Source: Rhinopithecus roxellana (Eukaryota > Chordata > Mammalia > Primates > Cercopithecidae). From it: 64,000 nucleotides of DNA. Below the pieces are notes generated by a model. The model was not told the DNA's origin. It made no database searches and saw only the letters and a list, made by a program, of their open reading frames with translations. How positions within the stretch are numbered: the stretch's first letter is position 1; every line of letters starts with the position of its first letter. Positions 36,650 through 47,201 of this stretch are shown in pieces. The DNA is taken from NCBI RefSeq assembly GCF_007565055.1, contig NC_044554.1, positions 141,235,463-141,299,462 on the forward strand, given 5' to 3'. The position numbers and the translations under genes are program-made.

Positions 36650-36830
36650 GCTTACCAGGCTTTGAATCATGGTTCTCCTACTAACTAGCTGCAACAACAG
36701 TAGGCAAGTTACATAACCTCTGTATCGTTGTTTCCTCACTTTGAGTGGGGACCATGGGTTATGTGATAATTAAATAAGTCAATACATGTAAAATATTTAG
36801 CATAATGACTAACACATGGTCTGAGCTTTA
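36650..36830 (-). mobile_element. MIR SINE, minus orientation
   Basis: A reversed MIR: TCATGGTTCTCCTACTAACT, then AGTAGGCAAGTTACATAACC, then TGTATCGTTGTTTCCTCACT. The end, AATAAGTCAATACATGTAAA, is typical. Confidence 0.65.
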
Positions 36831-37492
36831 TAGTGGTTTGTTCTTAACAGGGGTACATTTTCTGGGGAAGGGAGAATTTGAGTTGAGCTTTGAAGAATGT
36901 ATAGAATAATAGCATATGGAAAATATGAAAAGAAGAGAAAATGTAAATATTGGATATTAGATGCATTTGAGAAATGCAAAATGGTCCAGGTTTATTGAGC
37001 TGCACGGTATGTAAAGTAATGAGACATAGACCAGTAGATATAGTTGGAAGGTGGTACACAAAGAACATGAAAGGAATTTAGACTTTATTCGGTAAGCAAT
37101 AGAACATCACTAAAGTATTTTCATCAGGACTGGCCTCTGGAAATAGGTTAGATTTTAAGAGGGGGGAAGTAAATGTGGGTAAAGTATACACAATTATTTG
37201 GTACAGGAAGAATTACAACTGATCTTGGCCTTAGCCAATGACCTTGATCTTTTAACTCTACCATATCAGTTCTTTATGAACTCTGCTGCTACCCACCAGG
37301 GTCTACCGAGTGAAACTCTGATAAATGTATTGTTTGAGGAAAAAGTGTGACAAGTGAATGAAGTAGGGTCAAAATTTATCTCCCATGCATGCTGTGTCGT
37401 CTTATATAAAACATAGAATATCAACGTTGTTAGCCTTAAAGGGAATGAGATTTGCTCACAGAGTTTGGTGAATATAAAAAATTTAGTTTTGA

Positions 37493-37794
37493 CTTTTTTT
37501 TTTTTTTTTTTTGAGACGGAGTCTCGCTCTGCCGCCCAGTCTGGAGTGCTGTGGCCGGATCTCAGCTCACTGCAAGCTCCGCCTCCTGGGTTTAAGCCAT
37601 TCTCCTGCCTCAGCCTCCCGAGTTGCTGGGACTACAGGCGCCCGTCACCGCGCCCGGCTAGTTTTTTGTATTTTTTAGTAGAGACGGGGTTTCACCGTGT
37701 TAGCCAGGATGGTCTCGATCTCCTGACCTCGTGATCCACCCGTCTCGGCCTCCCAAAGTGCTGGGATTACAGGCTTGAGCCACCGCGCCCGGCC
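37493..37794 (-). mobile_element. AluYR-like (Old World monkey Alu), minus orientation
   Basis: A nearly intact young Alu: T tail, GAGACGGAGTCTCGCTCT, the unusual GTGGCCGGATCTCAGCTC, GGCTAGTTTTTTGTATTTTT and the ending AGGCTTGAGCCACCGCGCCC followed by GGCC. These substitutions are those I associate with AluYR in cercopithecoids rather than human AluY. TAGTTTT at 37484-37490 and 37795-37801 is the likely target-site duplication. CpG sites are largely preserved, which indicates youth. Confidence 0.88.
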
Positions 37795-38044
37795 TAGTTT
37801 TCTGACTTTCTATTAAATTTCTGGAATGGTTTCTTGCTGCATGTGTGTCCACCCATATCCTTAAAATAAAGCCCTATTACTGAATTCATTCTTTACAATC
37901 TGTAAAACTTTAATTATCCTTCAGAGATTCAAATTATTTTGTGAGAATTAAGTGAGCAATTTTTGCTTGGCACATACTGGATGCTTAATACATGGTGGCT
38001 ATTTATTACAACATTAAGATCAGAAATGACCATTGTAGAGGGAA

Positions 38045-38225
38045 ACTGCATTGTGTAGTAGATTAGAGCAAATAATATGGAGTCTGACTACTTTGTATAA
38101 ACCCCAGGTTTGACACTTACTAATCATATGGCCCAGGGTGAGTTATTCAGTATATTTAATTGAAGGTAATGCCACTACAAATTCTAATGAGTTGTTATGA
38201 AAATTTAATGTTAAAATACTTCCTG
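38045..38225 (-). mobile_element. MIR SINE, minus orientation
   Basis: A reversed MIR pattern: GTAGTAGATTAGAGCAAATA, then a GACACTTACTAATCATATGG core, then AATGAGTTGTTATGAAAATT-like end blocks. It is diverged. Confidence 0.6.
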
Positions 38226-38727
38226 AAAAATAGTGAGTACTGGATAAGCTCACAATAAAATAAACAATAAATAAATGAATAGAAATGATACTCATTAAAT
38301 TTTCTTTGGAATATGTCTGACCAATTCTCAGTAACCATAAGTAACTGAGAATTCTTGGACTGAGACCACTGTAACCGTGCTTCTAAACTTCAGTCCTTTT
38401 AAAATACATTCTTCAAAATTAGCTACTTCTTCATAAAGAAAATTGTAACTCATTTTCCACCATTTAATTTTTTTATTAAGTACATAAGACTAGGATACTT
38501 AGTCTTACGTGTAGTAACAAGATACTACAAGAATAGCAATAGATTCTCACTAAATGTCTGCAGACCACAGTAATTGAAATATTTTCAAAAATATGTTGAA
38601 CCTGTCAAATGTAATAATCTGTACATTGATCAGTTTATAGATCAGAAAAAGTAAATAACAAAAAATCCCTAAACAATGTACTTTATGATTAGAATCTCAA
38701 ATTTTTACAGTTAAGAATGCATTTTTT

Positions 38728-38859
38728 CCAGCTACTCAGGAGGCTGAGGCAGGAGAATGGCGTGAACCCAGGAGGCGGAGCTTGCAGTGAGCCGAGATCA
38801 CACCACTGCACTCCAGCCTGGGCGACGGAGCGAGGCTCCGCCTCAGAAAAAAAAAAAAA
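38728..38859 (+). mobile_element. 5'-truncated Alu (right arm only)
   Basis: The Alu begins within the second arm (CAGCTACTCAGGAGGCTGAG) and runs to an A tail. A perfect 15-bp target-site duplication, AAGAATGCATTTTTT, is present at 38713-38727 and 38860-38874. The truncation therefore happened at insertion, not by later deletion. Confidence 0.95.
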
Positions 38860-39120
38860 AAGAATGCATTTTTTTGCCCTAAAGTAAGTTGGGGATTCAT
38901 TAATTATTTAAGTCTTAAATTTGATTGCATTTATTCATATTAATAATTCATATTAAACAAAATATCCATTTAATTAAAATTGTGTCATAAAATATACATG
39001 AATAATCATCATGGCTAAGAGTGCTTAGTAAGTGACATACGGTAAAACAGGTATCTATATTTTAAAAAAGATAACAGTAACAATGCTGAAAACATTTTTT
39101 AGTACTTTCTATGTTATAAA

Positions 39121-39280
39121 TTACAAGTAAGTAATATCATTTCCATAATGTAAACTGCATCTTTCATTTTGTGGCCTTTAGAATTATATTGCCTGAGTTC
39201 AACTCCAGATTTTATTTGTTACTATGAGTATAAACTTGGGCAGAGTTCTTTACCTTCTTCGCCTTCTTGTGCTTGAGTTT
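39121..39280. repeat. left arm of an inverted duplication
   Basis: This segment matches the reverse complement of 39778-39927 over its whole length, with one small gap and scattered mismatches. The best part is TAAACTGCATCTTTCATTTT against TAAACTGCATCTTTTATTTT. The arm contains a MIR in minus orientation, but the match extends well beyond MIR sequence, so two independent MIR insertions do not explain it. Confidence 0.85.
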
Positions 39281-39344
39281 CAAGCATTATTTTAATTGTT
39301 AGATTGAAATATGAACTACATTTTTTTAATCCTCACGACCATGT

Positions 39345-39740
39345 ATACACTATGGTTGAATATCCCCTCCAAAACTCATATTGAAACTTATTTGCTATTG
39401 TGACAGAGTTAAGAGTTGGGATCTTTAAGAGGTGATTAGGTCAGGAGGGTTTTGTCTTCATAAATTTATTAATACTATTACTGCCTAAATCAGGAGTGAG
39501 TTAGTTAGTTGAAGAGTGGGCTCCTGATAAAAGAATAAATTTGCACCCTATTTGCTCTCTGTATTGCATGCTTGCTTGCCCTCTGCCATGTCATATCTCA
39601 GCATGAAGGCCCTCAACAGATGCCAGCACCTTGATCTTGGACTTTGTAGCTTCTAGAACTTTGAGCCAAACAAACTTCTATTCTTTATAAATTACTCAGT
39701 CTGTGGTATTCTGTTATAGCAACGGAAAACAGACTATGAC
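39345..39740 (+). mobile_element. MLT1-type LTR (ERVL-MaLR), plus orientation
   Basis: LTR block order: CCCCTCCAAAACTCATATTG, then TTTAAGAGGTGATTAGGTCA, then CAGCACCTTGATCTTGGACT and TGTGGTATTCTGTTATAGCA at the end. There is no internal region. It lies in the spacer of the inverted duplication and interrupts a plus-strand MIR whose left stub (AATCCTCACGACCATGTA) precedes it. Confidence 0.8.
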
Positions 39741-39777
39741 ACTTTGCATTGTTATTATCCTCATTATACATAGGAGG

Positions 39778-39927
39778 AAACTGAAGCACAAGAAGGTAAA
39801 GAACTCTGTGCAAGTTCATAGGCACAGCAACAAATAAAATCAGGAGTCAAACTCAGGCACTTTAATCCCAAAGGCCACAAAATAAAAGATGCAGTTTACA
39901 TAAAAGAAATGATTTACTTATTTGTAA
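39778..39927. repeat. right arm of an inverted duplication
   Basis: The reverse-complement partner of 39121-39280. It contains a sense MIR (CTGAAGCACAAGAAGGTAAA and onward), followed by non-MIR sequence that also matches the left arm (GATTTACTTATTTGTAA at its end). By eye the arms are about 80-85% identical. Confidence 0.85.
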
Positions 39928-42396
39928 TGTAACTTGTTTTTTAAAAAGGCGTGACTAATTGTGTTTATAATATTCATATTTAAGTTTTTATAATCATAGT
40001 ATATGAAATATTAAAAACATCTCCCAGGTGACATATTTCTTTACACAAAATAAATATTTAATTTGATAATGAAGATTTGCCAACTAGATTAATAATTCCA
40101 ATACATTAATTCCTATCTACACAAATGGTGAAATAACAGCTACAGAAATTTGATATTCACTAAACATGTGTCTCTGCAGTCATTACTTAAAATTCATATT
40201 ACAAATAGTATGTATTTTTTTCTTTCTTGATACGTTATTTAAAAGATAAATAAAATGGAGATAGTTACTTAAAAACATACATCTTCACACATGACTGGAT
40301 CTTAAGTAAATTTAATATAATTTTGAAGATTAGATAAATAATATTAGACTTCCATTAATTTTGGATACTAAAGGGCAATAACCAAAACACTCTATTATCT
40401 GTGTCCTCAGAAGTCAGATCTTCTAAGTCTCTGCTCATCCTGCTACCACTCTATTGCGTTTGCTGCTATAGAGTAAAATTTTTCTATTCTTCTCTATATC
40501 TGTTAGCTTCTGAAAACTTCTGGTTTCTATTATCTCATTGTATATATTACTTCATAATTCTGCTGCACATTTCTTATGCTTTCTCATTTTGCACATTGCA
40601 TCCTTGCAGCTCTCTTGTACTCTAATTTCTATTGCCCTTTACTATTTAGGTCTATCATAAAATTATCTCCAGACAAAAGGACTAATTGAGGCAGTTATTT
40701 GAGTATAGTGTGTTGCTGGGAAGAATTCATTTTCCTGATAGCTTGTCAATTACATCACTGAATGGGCAGTGTATGAACCAGGTTAGGAGTCGTAGGTCAA
40801 ATTTTAGGATAGCAAAAGTGACTGGAAATATAAGGGGGAAATCCTAGAAAGATAGGGACCACGGAATGGGAGCCATAATGTCTGCATACAAAGTGCCCTC
40901 AAATCCTGGCTGACTCTTAAATTACTCATATGTAGGGCAAGACACTAAGAAATCTGATGAAAAACTCGGAAGTTGGAAAGTTGTAAAATTGCTGAGCAGA
41001 GATTTCAATTGCTGTCTGGTGCTAGCAAAAGAGAATTTAGAGTTCAAATCCTGCCAAGTGAGAGGGGCTTTGTAAACACCTTGGGCATTTCATTATTTAA
41101 AAAAAAAAAAAAAAGACAAGGCTTGCCCTAAAATTGAAGATCACCAAGGATAAGGAATATGCCCTAAGACTAAAGACGGTGCCAAAAATCCCCACATACC
41201 CTAACAAGGTATAAGTCAAAGTCTCCAAAAACACAGGGTAGTTAGCCAATTATTTTACCACCTCCTAGAATAATAATAAGGAATGGTCAGATGGACAAAA
41301 CAGAATCTAGAGTCTTTACAACAAATCTGCCATAACGATTTACATATAATATTAACAATAAATTACTAGATTTACGAAGAAAAAAACACGAATGTGATTC
41401 ATATCAAGTAAAATAACAGTCAATTGAAGTAGAACTGAATATGAACAGGATATTGCAATTAGTAGACAATAATTTTTAAATAATTATTACATTTAGGACA
41501 TAAAGGCAAAATAGTCACAATAAGTGAAAGAGACTCTCAACAGAGAAAAAAAAACTGTTCATAAAAAAAGGCAAATTCTAGAACATAAATGTATAATATC
41601 TAATGTGAGAAATACACTGAATGGATTCAAAGGCAGCTTGGAGAAAGTAGTGAAAAGATCAAATAAACTTGAAGACAAATTAATATACGTTATTCAATCT
41701 GAATGCAAAAGAAAGTAAAATCTTAAAAATTACAGAGCATTACTGATCTCTAAGGTAGTATCATGAAGAATACATAGCTAATTGATGTTCCCAGAGGGGA
41801 GGAGAAAGAGAAAGGGACAGAAACAATGTTTAAGAAAATCATGACCAGGACCCCTTAACTCCAAAGCACATACTTGTAGTTCCAGATTAATGTTTTTTAA
41901 ATACCACATTGGCACATTATAGTCAAACTGCTAACATTTTAAAAGGAAGAGAAAAATTTTGTAAATATCTAGGAATAAAAAGACATTACCTATGGTATAA
42001 CAATGATATGAAAATTGAATTATTAGAAAAAATAAAAGTTTAAAGACAATGAGTTAAACTTTTTAAAGTATTGAAAAAAATGCAACAAAGGAATATCCAT
42101 TAAGAATTTCATATTCAGAAAAGTATCTTTCAAAAATTAGGGAAAACATGACATCTTAAGATAGACAGAAACTGAATAGATTTGTTGCTACAAGTCTGCA
42201 TTACAAAAGATGCAAAAGTTATTCAGCCTGAAAAGAAATAATAAGGGATGAAAACTTAGGTTAATGGAAAGAAAGAAAACTATTAAAGGTAAACATCGGG
42301 GCAAACAAAGAAGATTAACGGTTTTATTTTCTTGATTCCTTTAAACATAACTGACTAATTAAATCTAAAATAATGAAAACAATATTTTGGGATTTA

Positions 42397-42708
42397 TTTA
42401 TTTATTTATATATTTATTTATTTTTTAGATGGAGTCTCACTCTGTTGCCCAGGCTGGAGTGCAGTGGTGCAATCTCAGCTCACTGCAAGCTCCACCTCCT
42501 GGGTTCACACCATTCTCCTGCTTCAGCCTCCTGAGTAGAAGGGACTACAGGAGCCCGCCACCACGCCAAGCTAATTTTTTTGTATTTTTTTGTAGAGACA
42601 GGGTTTCATCGTGTTAGCCAGGATGGTCTAGATCTCCTGACATGGTGATCTGCCCACCTCGGCCTCCCAAAGTGCTGGGACTACAGGTGTAAACCACTGT
42701 ACCCGGCC
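42397..42708 (-). mobile_element. AluY-like, minus orientation, inserted in the L1M
   Basis: The tail is a (TTTA)n stretch (42397-42424), then AGATGGAGTCTCACTCTG, ending in CACTGTACCCGGCC. A perfect 15-bp target-site duplication, ATATTTTGGGATTTA, is present at 42382-42396 and 42709-42723. Confidence 0.95.
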
Positions 42709-42876
42709 ATATTTTGGGATTTAGAATGTGAAAGATTAGCATATGTGAGAATGCTAGCTAAAAGATTGGGAGGGCATAGATTGAATTATATTACTATAAA
42801 ATTCTGACATTTGTGGTAAATATTATATTAATTCAAGGTAGAATATTACAGGAATGCATATTTAATCCCTAGAGTA

Positions 42877-42877
<1 letters not shown>

Positions 42878-42912
<35 letters not shown>

Positions 42913-42948
42913 AAGAGATGGAGAAAGGTGGGGAGAGAGAGAGAGAGA
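42878..42948. repeat. (CA)n and (GA)n microsatellites
   Basis: About 16 uninterrupted CA units end at 42910. After a short gap a GA stretch occupies about 42933-42948. This pair is likely length-polymorphic. Confidence 0.97.
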
Positions 42949-43619
42949 AAACAAGTCAGTAGAGGATGCCTACATTTTACTTTAGCCACTTCTATCTTAT
43001 ACCATCTAGCTCCTTGCCAGAGCAATAAGGCAAGAAAAAAAAAAGCACAAATATAGGAAAAAAAAAGAAAGAAAGAAAATTGTCTTTATTCGATGACCAC
43101 AAAATTATGTATGAGAAAAATCCTATAGAAAATAAAATTATTTTACAAATGTGTGAATAATGCATCCTTTAAAGCTATGATAATCAATAAATTGAGGAAC
43201 TGGCATAAAGGGAAACAAATACATCAATGAAAGTGAGTAGGAGTCTAAATATAAATCCAAACATAAGTGGTCAACTTTTTTCCACAAGCCGCCAAGGATA
43301 TCTAACAGATTTTTTTTAAGTCTCTATAATAAATGAGGCTATAGTTAGTGGTTATGTACATAGAAATCAGTCATCTTGATTCTACCACATACCATATGTA
43401 AAAATTAATTCAAGAATATCACAGAGTAACGGTAAAAGTTAAAAGTCTAAAATTTTCAAAAGTAATCCTAGAAGACTACCTTTCAGAGATCGTGATAGTC
43501 AAAGATTTCTTAGAGAATTTTTTTTAAAAAAACATAAAATAGTGAACTTCAAAATTCAATATTTCTGCTCATGAAAAGTCATCAGGAATAAAATAAAATC
43601 ACATGTTACAAATTGAGGG

Positions 43620-43807
43620 TTTTTTTTTTTTTGTTTTTTTTTTTTTTTTGAGATGGAGTCTTGCTCTGTCACCCAGGCTGGAGTGCAGTGGTGCAATCTC
43701 AGCTCACTGCAAGCTCCTCCTCCCGGGTTCACGCCATTCTCCTGCCTCAGTCTCCCGAGTAGCTGGGACTACAGGCGCCCGCCACTATGCCCAGCTAATT
43801 TTTTTGA
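43620..43807 (-). mobile_element. Alu, minus orientation, cut at mid-element (half of a head-to-head pair)
   Basis: T-rich tail side, then GAGATGGAGTCTTGCTCT through the right arm and the linker, stopping at CCCAGCTAATTTTTTT. The left arm is missing. It is immediately followed by a plus-strand Alu at 43811. AluY-like. Confidence 0.92.
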
Positions 43808-43810
43808 ACA

Positions 43811-44095
43811 GGCTCATGCCTGTAATCCCAGCACTTTGGGAGGCCAAGGCAGGTGGATCACAAGGTCAAGAGACCGAGACCATTCTGTCCAATATGGTGA
43901 AACCCCATCTCCACTAAAAATACAAAAATTAGCTGGGCATGGTGGTGCGTGCCTGTAGTCCCAACTACTTGGGAGGCTGAGGCAGGAGAATTGCTTGAAC
44001 CCGGGAGGCAGAGGTTGCAGGGAGCTGAGATGGTGCCACTGCACTACAGCCTGGCAACAGAGTGAGACGCTGTCTCAAAGAAAAAAAAAAAAAAA
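43811..44095 (+). mobile_element. Alu, plus orientation, lacking its first ~15 bases
   Basis: It starts at GGCTCATGCCTGTAATCC and runs through both arms to an A tail. It abuts the truncated minus Alu with only three intervening bases. Such a pair arises when a new Alu lands in an existing one with loss of sequence, or by inversion at insertion. No target-site duplication is apparent. Confidence 0.92.
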
Positions 44096-44548
44096 TCATT
44101 GAATCATTTGATTCAAATCTTCAATATCAAAGAATTAAGTTATTTCTCTGTTACATTTCTCTACTCAAGCATTACATGATAGATACATTAACAATGTGAT
44201 AATAAATTTTAAAAAAAACAAAGGCAATAGTGTTAATAGTATCATTACACGATTGCTACTGTACTGTGAAAACTCAGCTAACACCCAAATAACACCTGAT
44301 ATCTAAAATATACTTAAAAATATTCCACAGATTTAAGTTAAAAACATGTATTAAATAAAAAGATTTTCTTACTATATTTAGTGAATTCACAAGAGAGTAT
44401 AACTGAATATGTGCTGCAGAGGCTTTAGATCCATGAACAATACACAGACAAAAATACAGTCACAAAAATTAAGCAACAGAGTAGAGTTTCAAGCCAAATG
44501 TTTCACAACTTTTTAAAAACGAGGATGACAATAGACTTTGTTGTTTGT

Positions 44549-44864
44549 TTTTCTTTTCTTTTCTTTTCTTTTTTTGGGGGGTTTGGGGAGGGAGTCTTGC
44601 TCTGTAACCCAGGCTGGAGTGCAGTGGCATGATCTTGGCTCACTGCAAGCTCCGCTTCCCAGGCTCAAGCAGTTATTCTGCCCCATCCTCCAAAGTAGCT
44701 GGGACTACAGGTGTGCAACATGCCCAGCTAATTTTTGTATTTTTAGTAGAGGTGAGGTTTCACCATGTTGGCCCGGCTGGTCACAAATTCCTGACCTCTG
44801 GTGATCTTCCCACCTCTGCCTCCCAAAGTGTTGGGATTACAGACATGAGCCGCTGTGCCTGGCC
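44549..44864 (-). mobile_element. AluS-like, minus orientation
   Basis: A (TTTTC)n tail, a G run at about 44575-44581, then the body ending GAGCCGCTGTGCCTGGCC. An 11-bp target-site duplication, TAGACTTTGTT, is present at 44532-44542 and 44865-44875. It lies about 340 bp before the exon-like segment at 45201. Confidence 0.94.
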
Positions 44865-45200
44865 TAGACTTTGTTTATTTATCAAAATAACTCAACGGTA
44901 AACAGAAAATTTCCATAAATGATTTAGTGTGTTTTATGGCCTATTTTTTTTTTTAATCTCACATACAGTCTTTCAAAAATGTGGTTTTAGGGGTTTTCCT
45001 TCCTTTTATTCTAATGTGATTGATTTTAAGAGAACTGAATCTTCCTTGCTTTCCAAAAAAATCAGTGTCTTCTTAAGATCATATTCCCCTTAGAGTAAGA
45101 ACTGATTTTTGTGGATGTTAGGGGAAGTGAAACAATTGTAGGAATGAAACTCTATTCAGGAATATACAGGGCTCTTTTTCTAACATTGTCATCTCTACAG

Positions 45201-45308
45201 CTCGTATATCATTTCTGTCAATGGAGATCCAAGTGTGATGCCCGATATTAAACAGTATGCAAGTGGCCTAAAGGGGTTCACACAATTTACAATACAGGAA
45301 AACATAAA
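45201..45308 (+). other. exon-like open segment, antisense to AGMO (hypothetical)
   Basis: This segment is 108 nt, preceded by a pyrimidine-rich stretch with a branch-point-like TCTAAC 20-25 nt upstream and CTCTACAG, and followed by GTGAGT. One frame is open across it from 45202: the peptide starts SYIISVNGDPSV, continues MPDIKQYASGLKG and ends FTQFTIQENI. With one base before and two after, both splice phases are equal, so the unit could be inserted or skipped without a frameshift. I do not recognise the protein. It may be an exon of an unrecognised or decayed gene, an lncRNA exon, or chance. Confidence 0.35.
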
Positions 45309-46122
45309 GTGAGTATTTTTCTAGACTAAAGGCTATTGTTTTCAGTTTTTATTTTTTACTTACTAATCTGTGTTAACTCTTAATTGAAAAAAGCAAGACA
45401 AGCAAATTGTAAAAATGATTTAAAAAAAATACTTAATACTTCTCCCACTCCAATCCTCTATTCCATTAGTTTTTCTCTCCAGAATCAGTCATGGTGTCCA
45501 ATCTCTTGGCTCTCCATCCTGAATTATTCTACTATTTGTAAACAAACTATTCTGTGTTGTATATAATAAACGAATGTAACTGCACAGTTGAGAAATATTT
45601 CAGAATTGTTTTCACGGTTAATAATACAATTTAAAATTCCAAGATCCAAACCATGAATTTCAGAAGATGTGTTCTTGCCTCCCAGGCAGCTCAACTGTAG
45701 GAACCCACACACAGAAAAGTATTTTGAAAAGCATAAAGTGTAACACAAGGGAGAGGTTCTAAGCATTGCTTTTGAAGTGGAAAGAAGCTCCTTGGAGGTT
45801 CTTAGTTAAGAAGAATAAGTCTCACCAGTGGCTTTTCTCCACTCGTGCTTTACTTCATGAAATGGAACTCAAATCCTAGCTCATGGCCCTCTCAGAGGGA
45901 CACAGGAAGATGTGAAAGTGACTGAGGCACTATTGTTCTGCATCCAAACTAATACCTGACCCAACACATGGCGTGACCTGGAGCAGAGCTGCTATAAAAT
46001 GTAATTCTCCCTTAACCCCTCCATGTAAATCATCAGAAAGCTTCCCTTCACTGATTTAAACAAATTTGGTCTTTGACCTCTAGAGTTAGAATTGGCTGCA
46101 ACATCTCTTTCAGATGGTTGTA

Positions 46123-46166
46123 GTATTGAGTGTTTGATGTGTGTTAAGTATCATAAAACACAATAC
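46123..46166. other. short imperfect hairpin
   Basis: GTATTGAGTGTTTGATG pairs with CATAAAACACAATAC across a loop of about 12 nt. The stem has one bulge and one or two mismatches. It is shorter than a usual pre-miRNA stem, and no known RNA family is recognised. Confidence 0.4.
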
Positions 46167-47105
46167 TATTTCATGATAGATCTTCAAATAATGCTACATA
46201 TGTCCAAAGTCATGGTAACAGTCTCTTTATTCCAAGTAAATCGGTAGCATAAAATACTGCAGGTTAATGGAATAATGCACTTTGTTGTATCAAGATTTCA
46301 CGTACAATGCAGCTGTGATTTGTAGTGTTGTTCAACCAGTTGCAACACCTGTCAACATGCTTCCTCTAGTAACTTCAAAAGGCTTCCAATAAATACCAAA
46401 TGTTTAAAAGAGTGCTTGTATGTAGGTGAGAATTTTTCTAGGTCTGTGATTTTTGGTATTTTAACAGTAGGATTGGTACAAATGTTCATAAAGCAATCAG
46501 CTGCTTAATAACCTAGCTGCAAACATTCAAGTCTGACAATTTGAAATGCCACGGAAGACTCTAAAATTACATTTCTCCAGTTTTTTTTGGGGGGAGGGGG
46601 AAAAACTAACAATACACTGAACAATTTTAAATAAAATTTAAACTCTGTAGTTAGAGCAAGTTTTCCAATCAAAAATTATTTTCATAATTTCTATAAAATT
46701 TTTAAGGATGTTTCAAAGAGCTCCAACAGAATATAGATATATTTATATACATACACATATATATGTTTAAATCTCTAAATTTAAATGAATTTCAAACTCT
46801 CTTGGTAAATAATGTTTAATAAACTGTCATACAGGAAGATATTGTATTGAATATAGTATTAAAATGTTTTGGTACTTAATAGTTCAAAAACTTGTTTTAT
46901 TTAATTGAGACCAACTGGCCTCATTGCTTCTTATAAACTTTGCAATATATATTCAGTAAAAAGGAATAAAAATGAACAGATGTTTCTCCTTAAAAAAGGC
47001 AGACAAAGATTTTTCTTACACAATAAATCATCTGCTAGTGGATTTCCAGGACATTGCTTCAGGCTGTTTAGGTATAAAACTTACAATGATAAAAAAAAGT
47101 TTTAC

Positions 47106-47201
47106 CTCTGTGTGGATCCAAAATTGGTAAAGAAGATTGAACTGAAGATGAACAGCATATACTGAAGGGGGTATGAAGAGGGCCAGGGGAGAGTAGAAAA
47201 T
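47106..47201 (-). CDS. AGMO: AGMO coding exon, residues ~172-203 (membrane segment)
   Basis: This exon is 96 nt (32 codons), phase 0 at both ends, with acceptor TTATCTTTCAG and a weaker donor GTAAAA. It encodes a hydrophobic, proline-containing segment starting IFYSPLALFIPPSVYAVHLQ and ending FWIHTE. This is one of the membrane-spanning or membrane-associated stretches between the second and third histidine clusters. The downstream intron is the largest in the window (about 26.5 kb). Skipping the exon would keep the frame but remove a membrane segment. An 86-codon open frame on the opposite strand (46905-47165) is only its antisense shadow. Confidence 0.97.

Larger units (their letters stand above)
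40690..43600 (+). mobile_element. old L1 (L1M), 5' region, ORF1 and part of ORF2
   Basis: A heavily decayed plus-strand L1. The ORF1 region is recognisable around 41650-42290 (ATAAACTTGAAGACAAATTA, then AGAAAGAGAAAGGGACAGAA and CACATTATAGTCAAACTGCT). The ORF2 region is recognisable at 43016-43500 (CCAGAGCAATAAGGCAAGAA, then AACTGGCATAAAGGGAAACA). The sequence between is deleted. An AluY, a CA repeat and a double Alu interrupt or follow it. The plus frame at 41524-41718 is a remnant of ORF1. The left limit is approximate. Confidence 0.7.
20620..47105 (-). other. AGMO: AGMO intron (~26.5 kb)
   Basis: This is the largest intron in the window. It holds MIRs, a long TTCC microsatellite, a MER20-like copy, a THE1/MST LTR, a twin-primed L1, five full or nearly full Alus plus a truncated one and a double one, an MLT1 LTR inside an inverted duplication, an L1M, and the antisense exon-like segment at 45201-45308. 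Stretches without an assigned family are 21010-22670, 22890-25440, 25660-29890 (short L2/MIR3-like pieces near 27985 and 29900), 33810-34560, 35230-35640, 36000-36640, 36840-37480, 39950-40680 and 45310-47100. The pieces near 35990-37140 resemble an old interspersed repeat whose family I could not name. Confidence 0.9.

Noticed and set aside
43603..43958. Plus-strand frames of about 100 codons
   Set aside because: They lie within the double Alu and show the usual Alu-translated peptide. Other Alu loci give similar frames.
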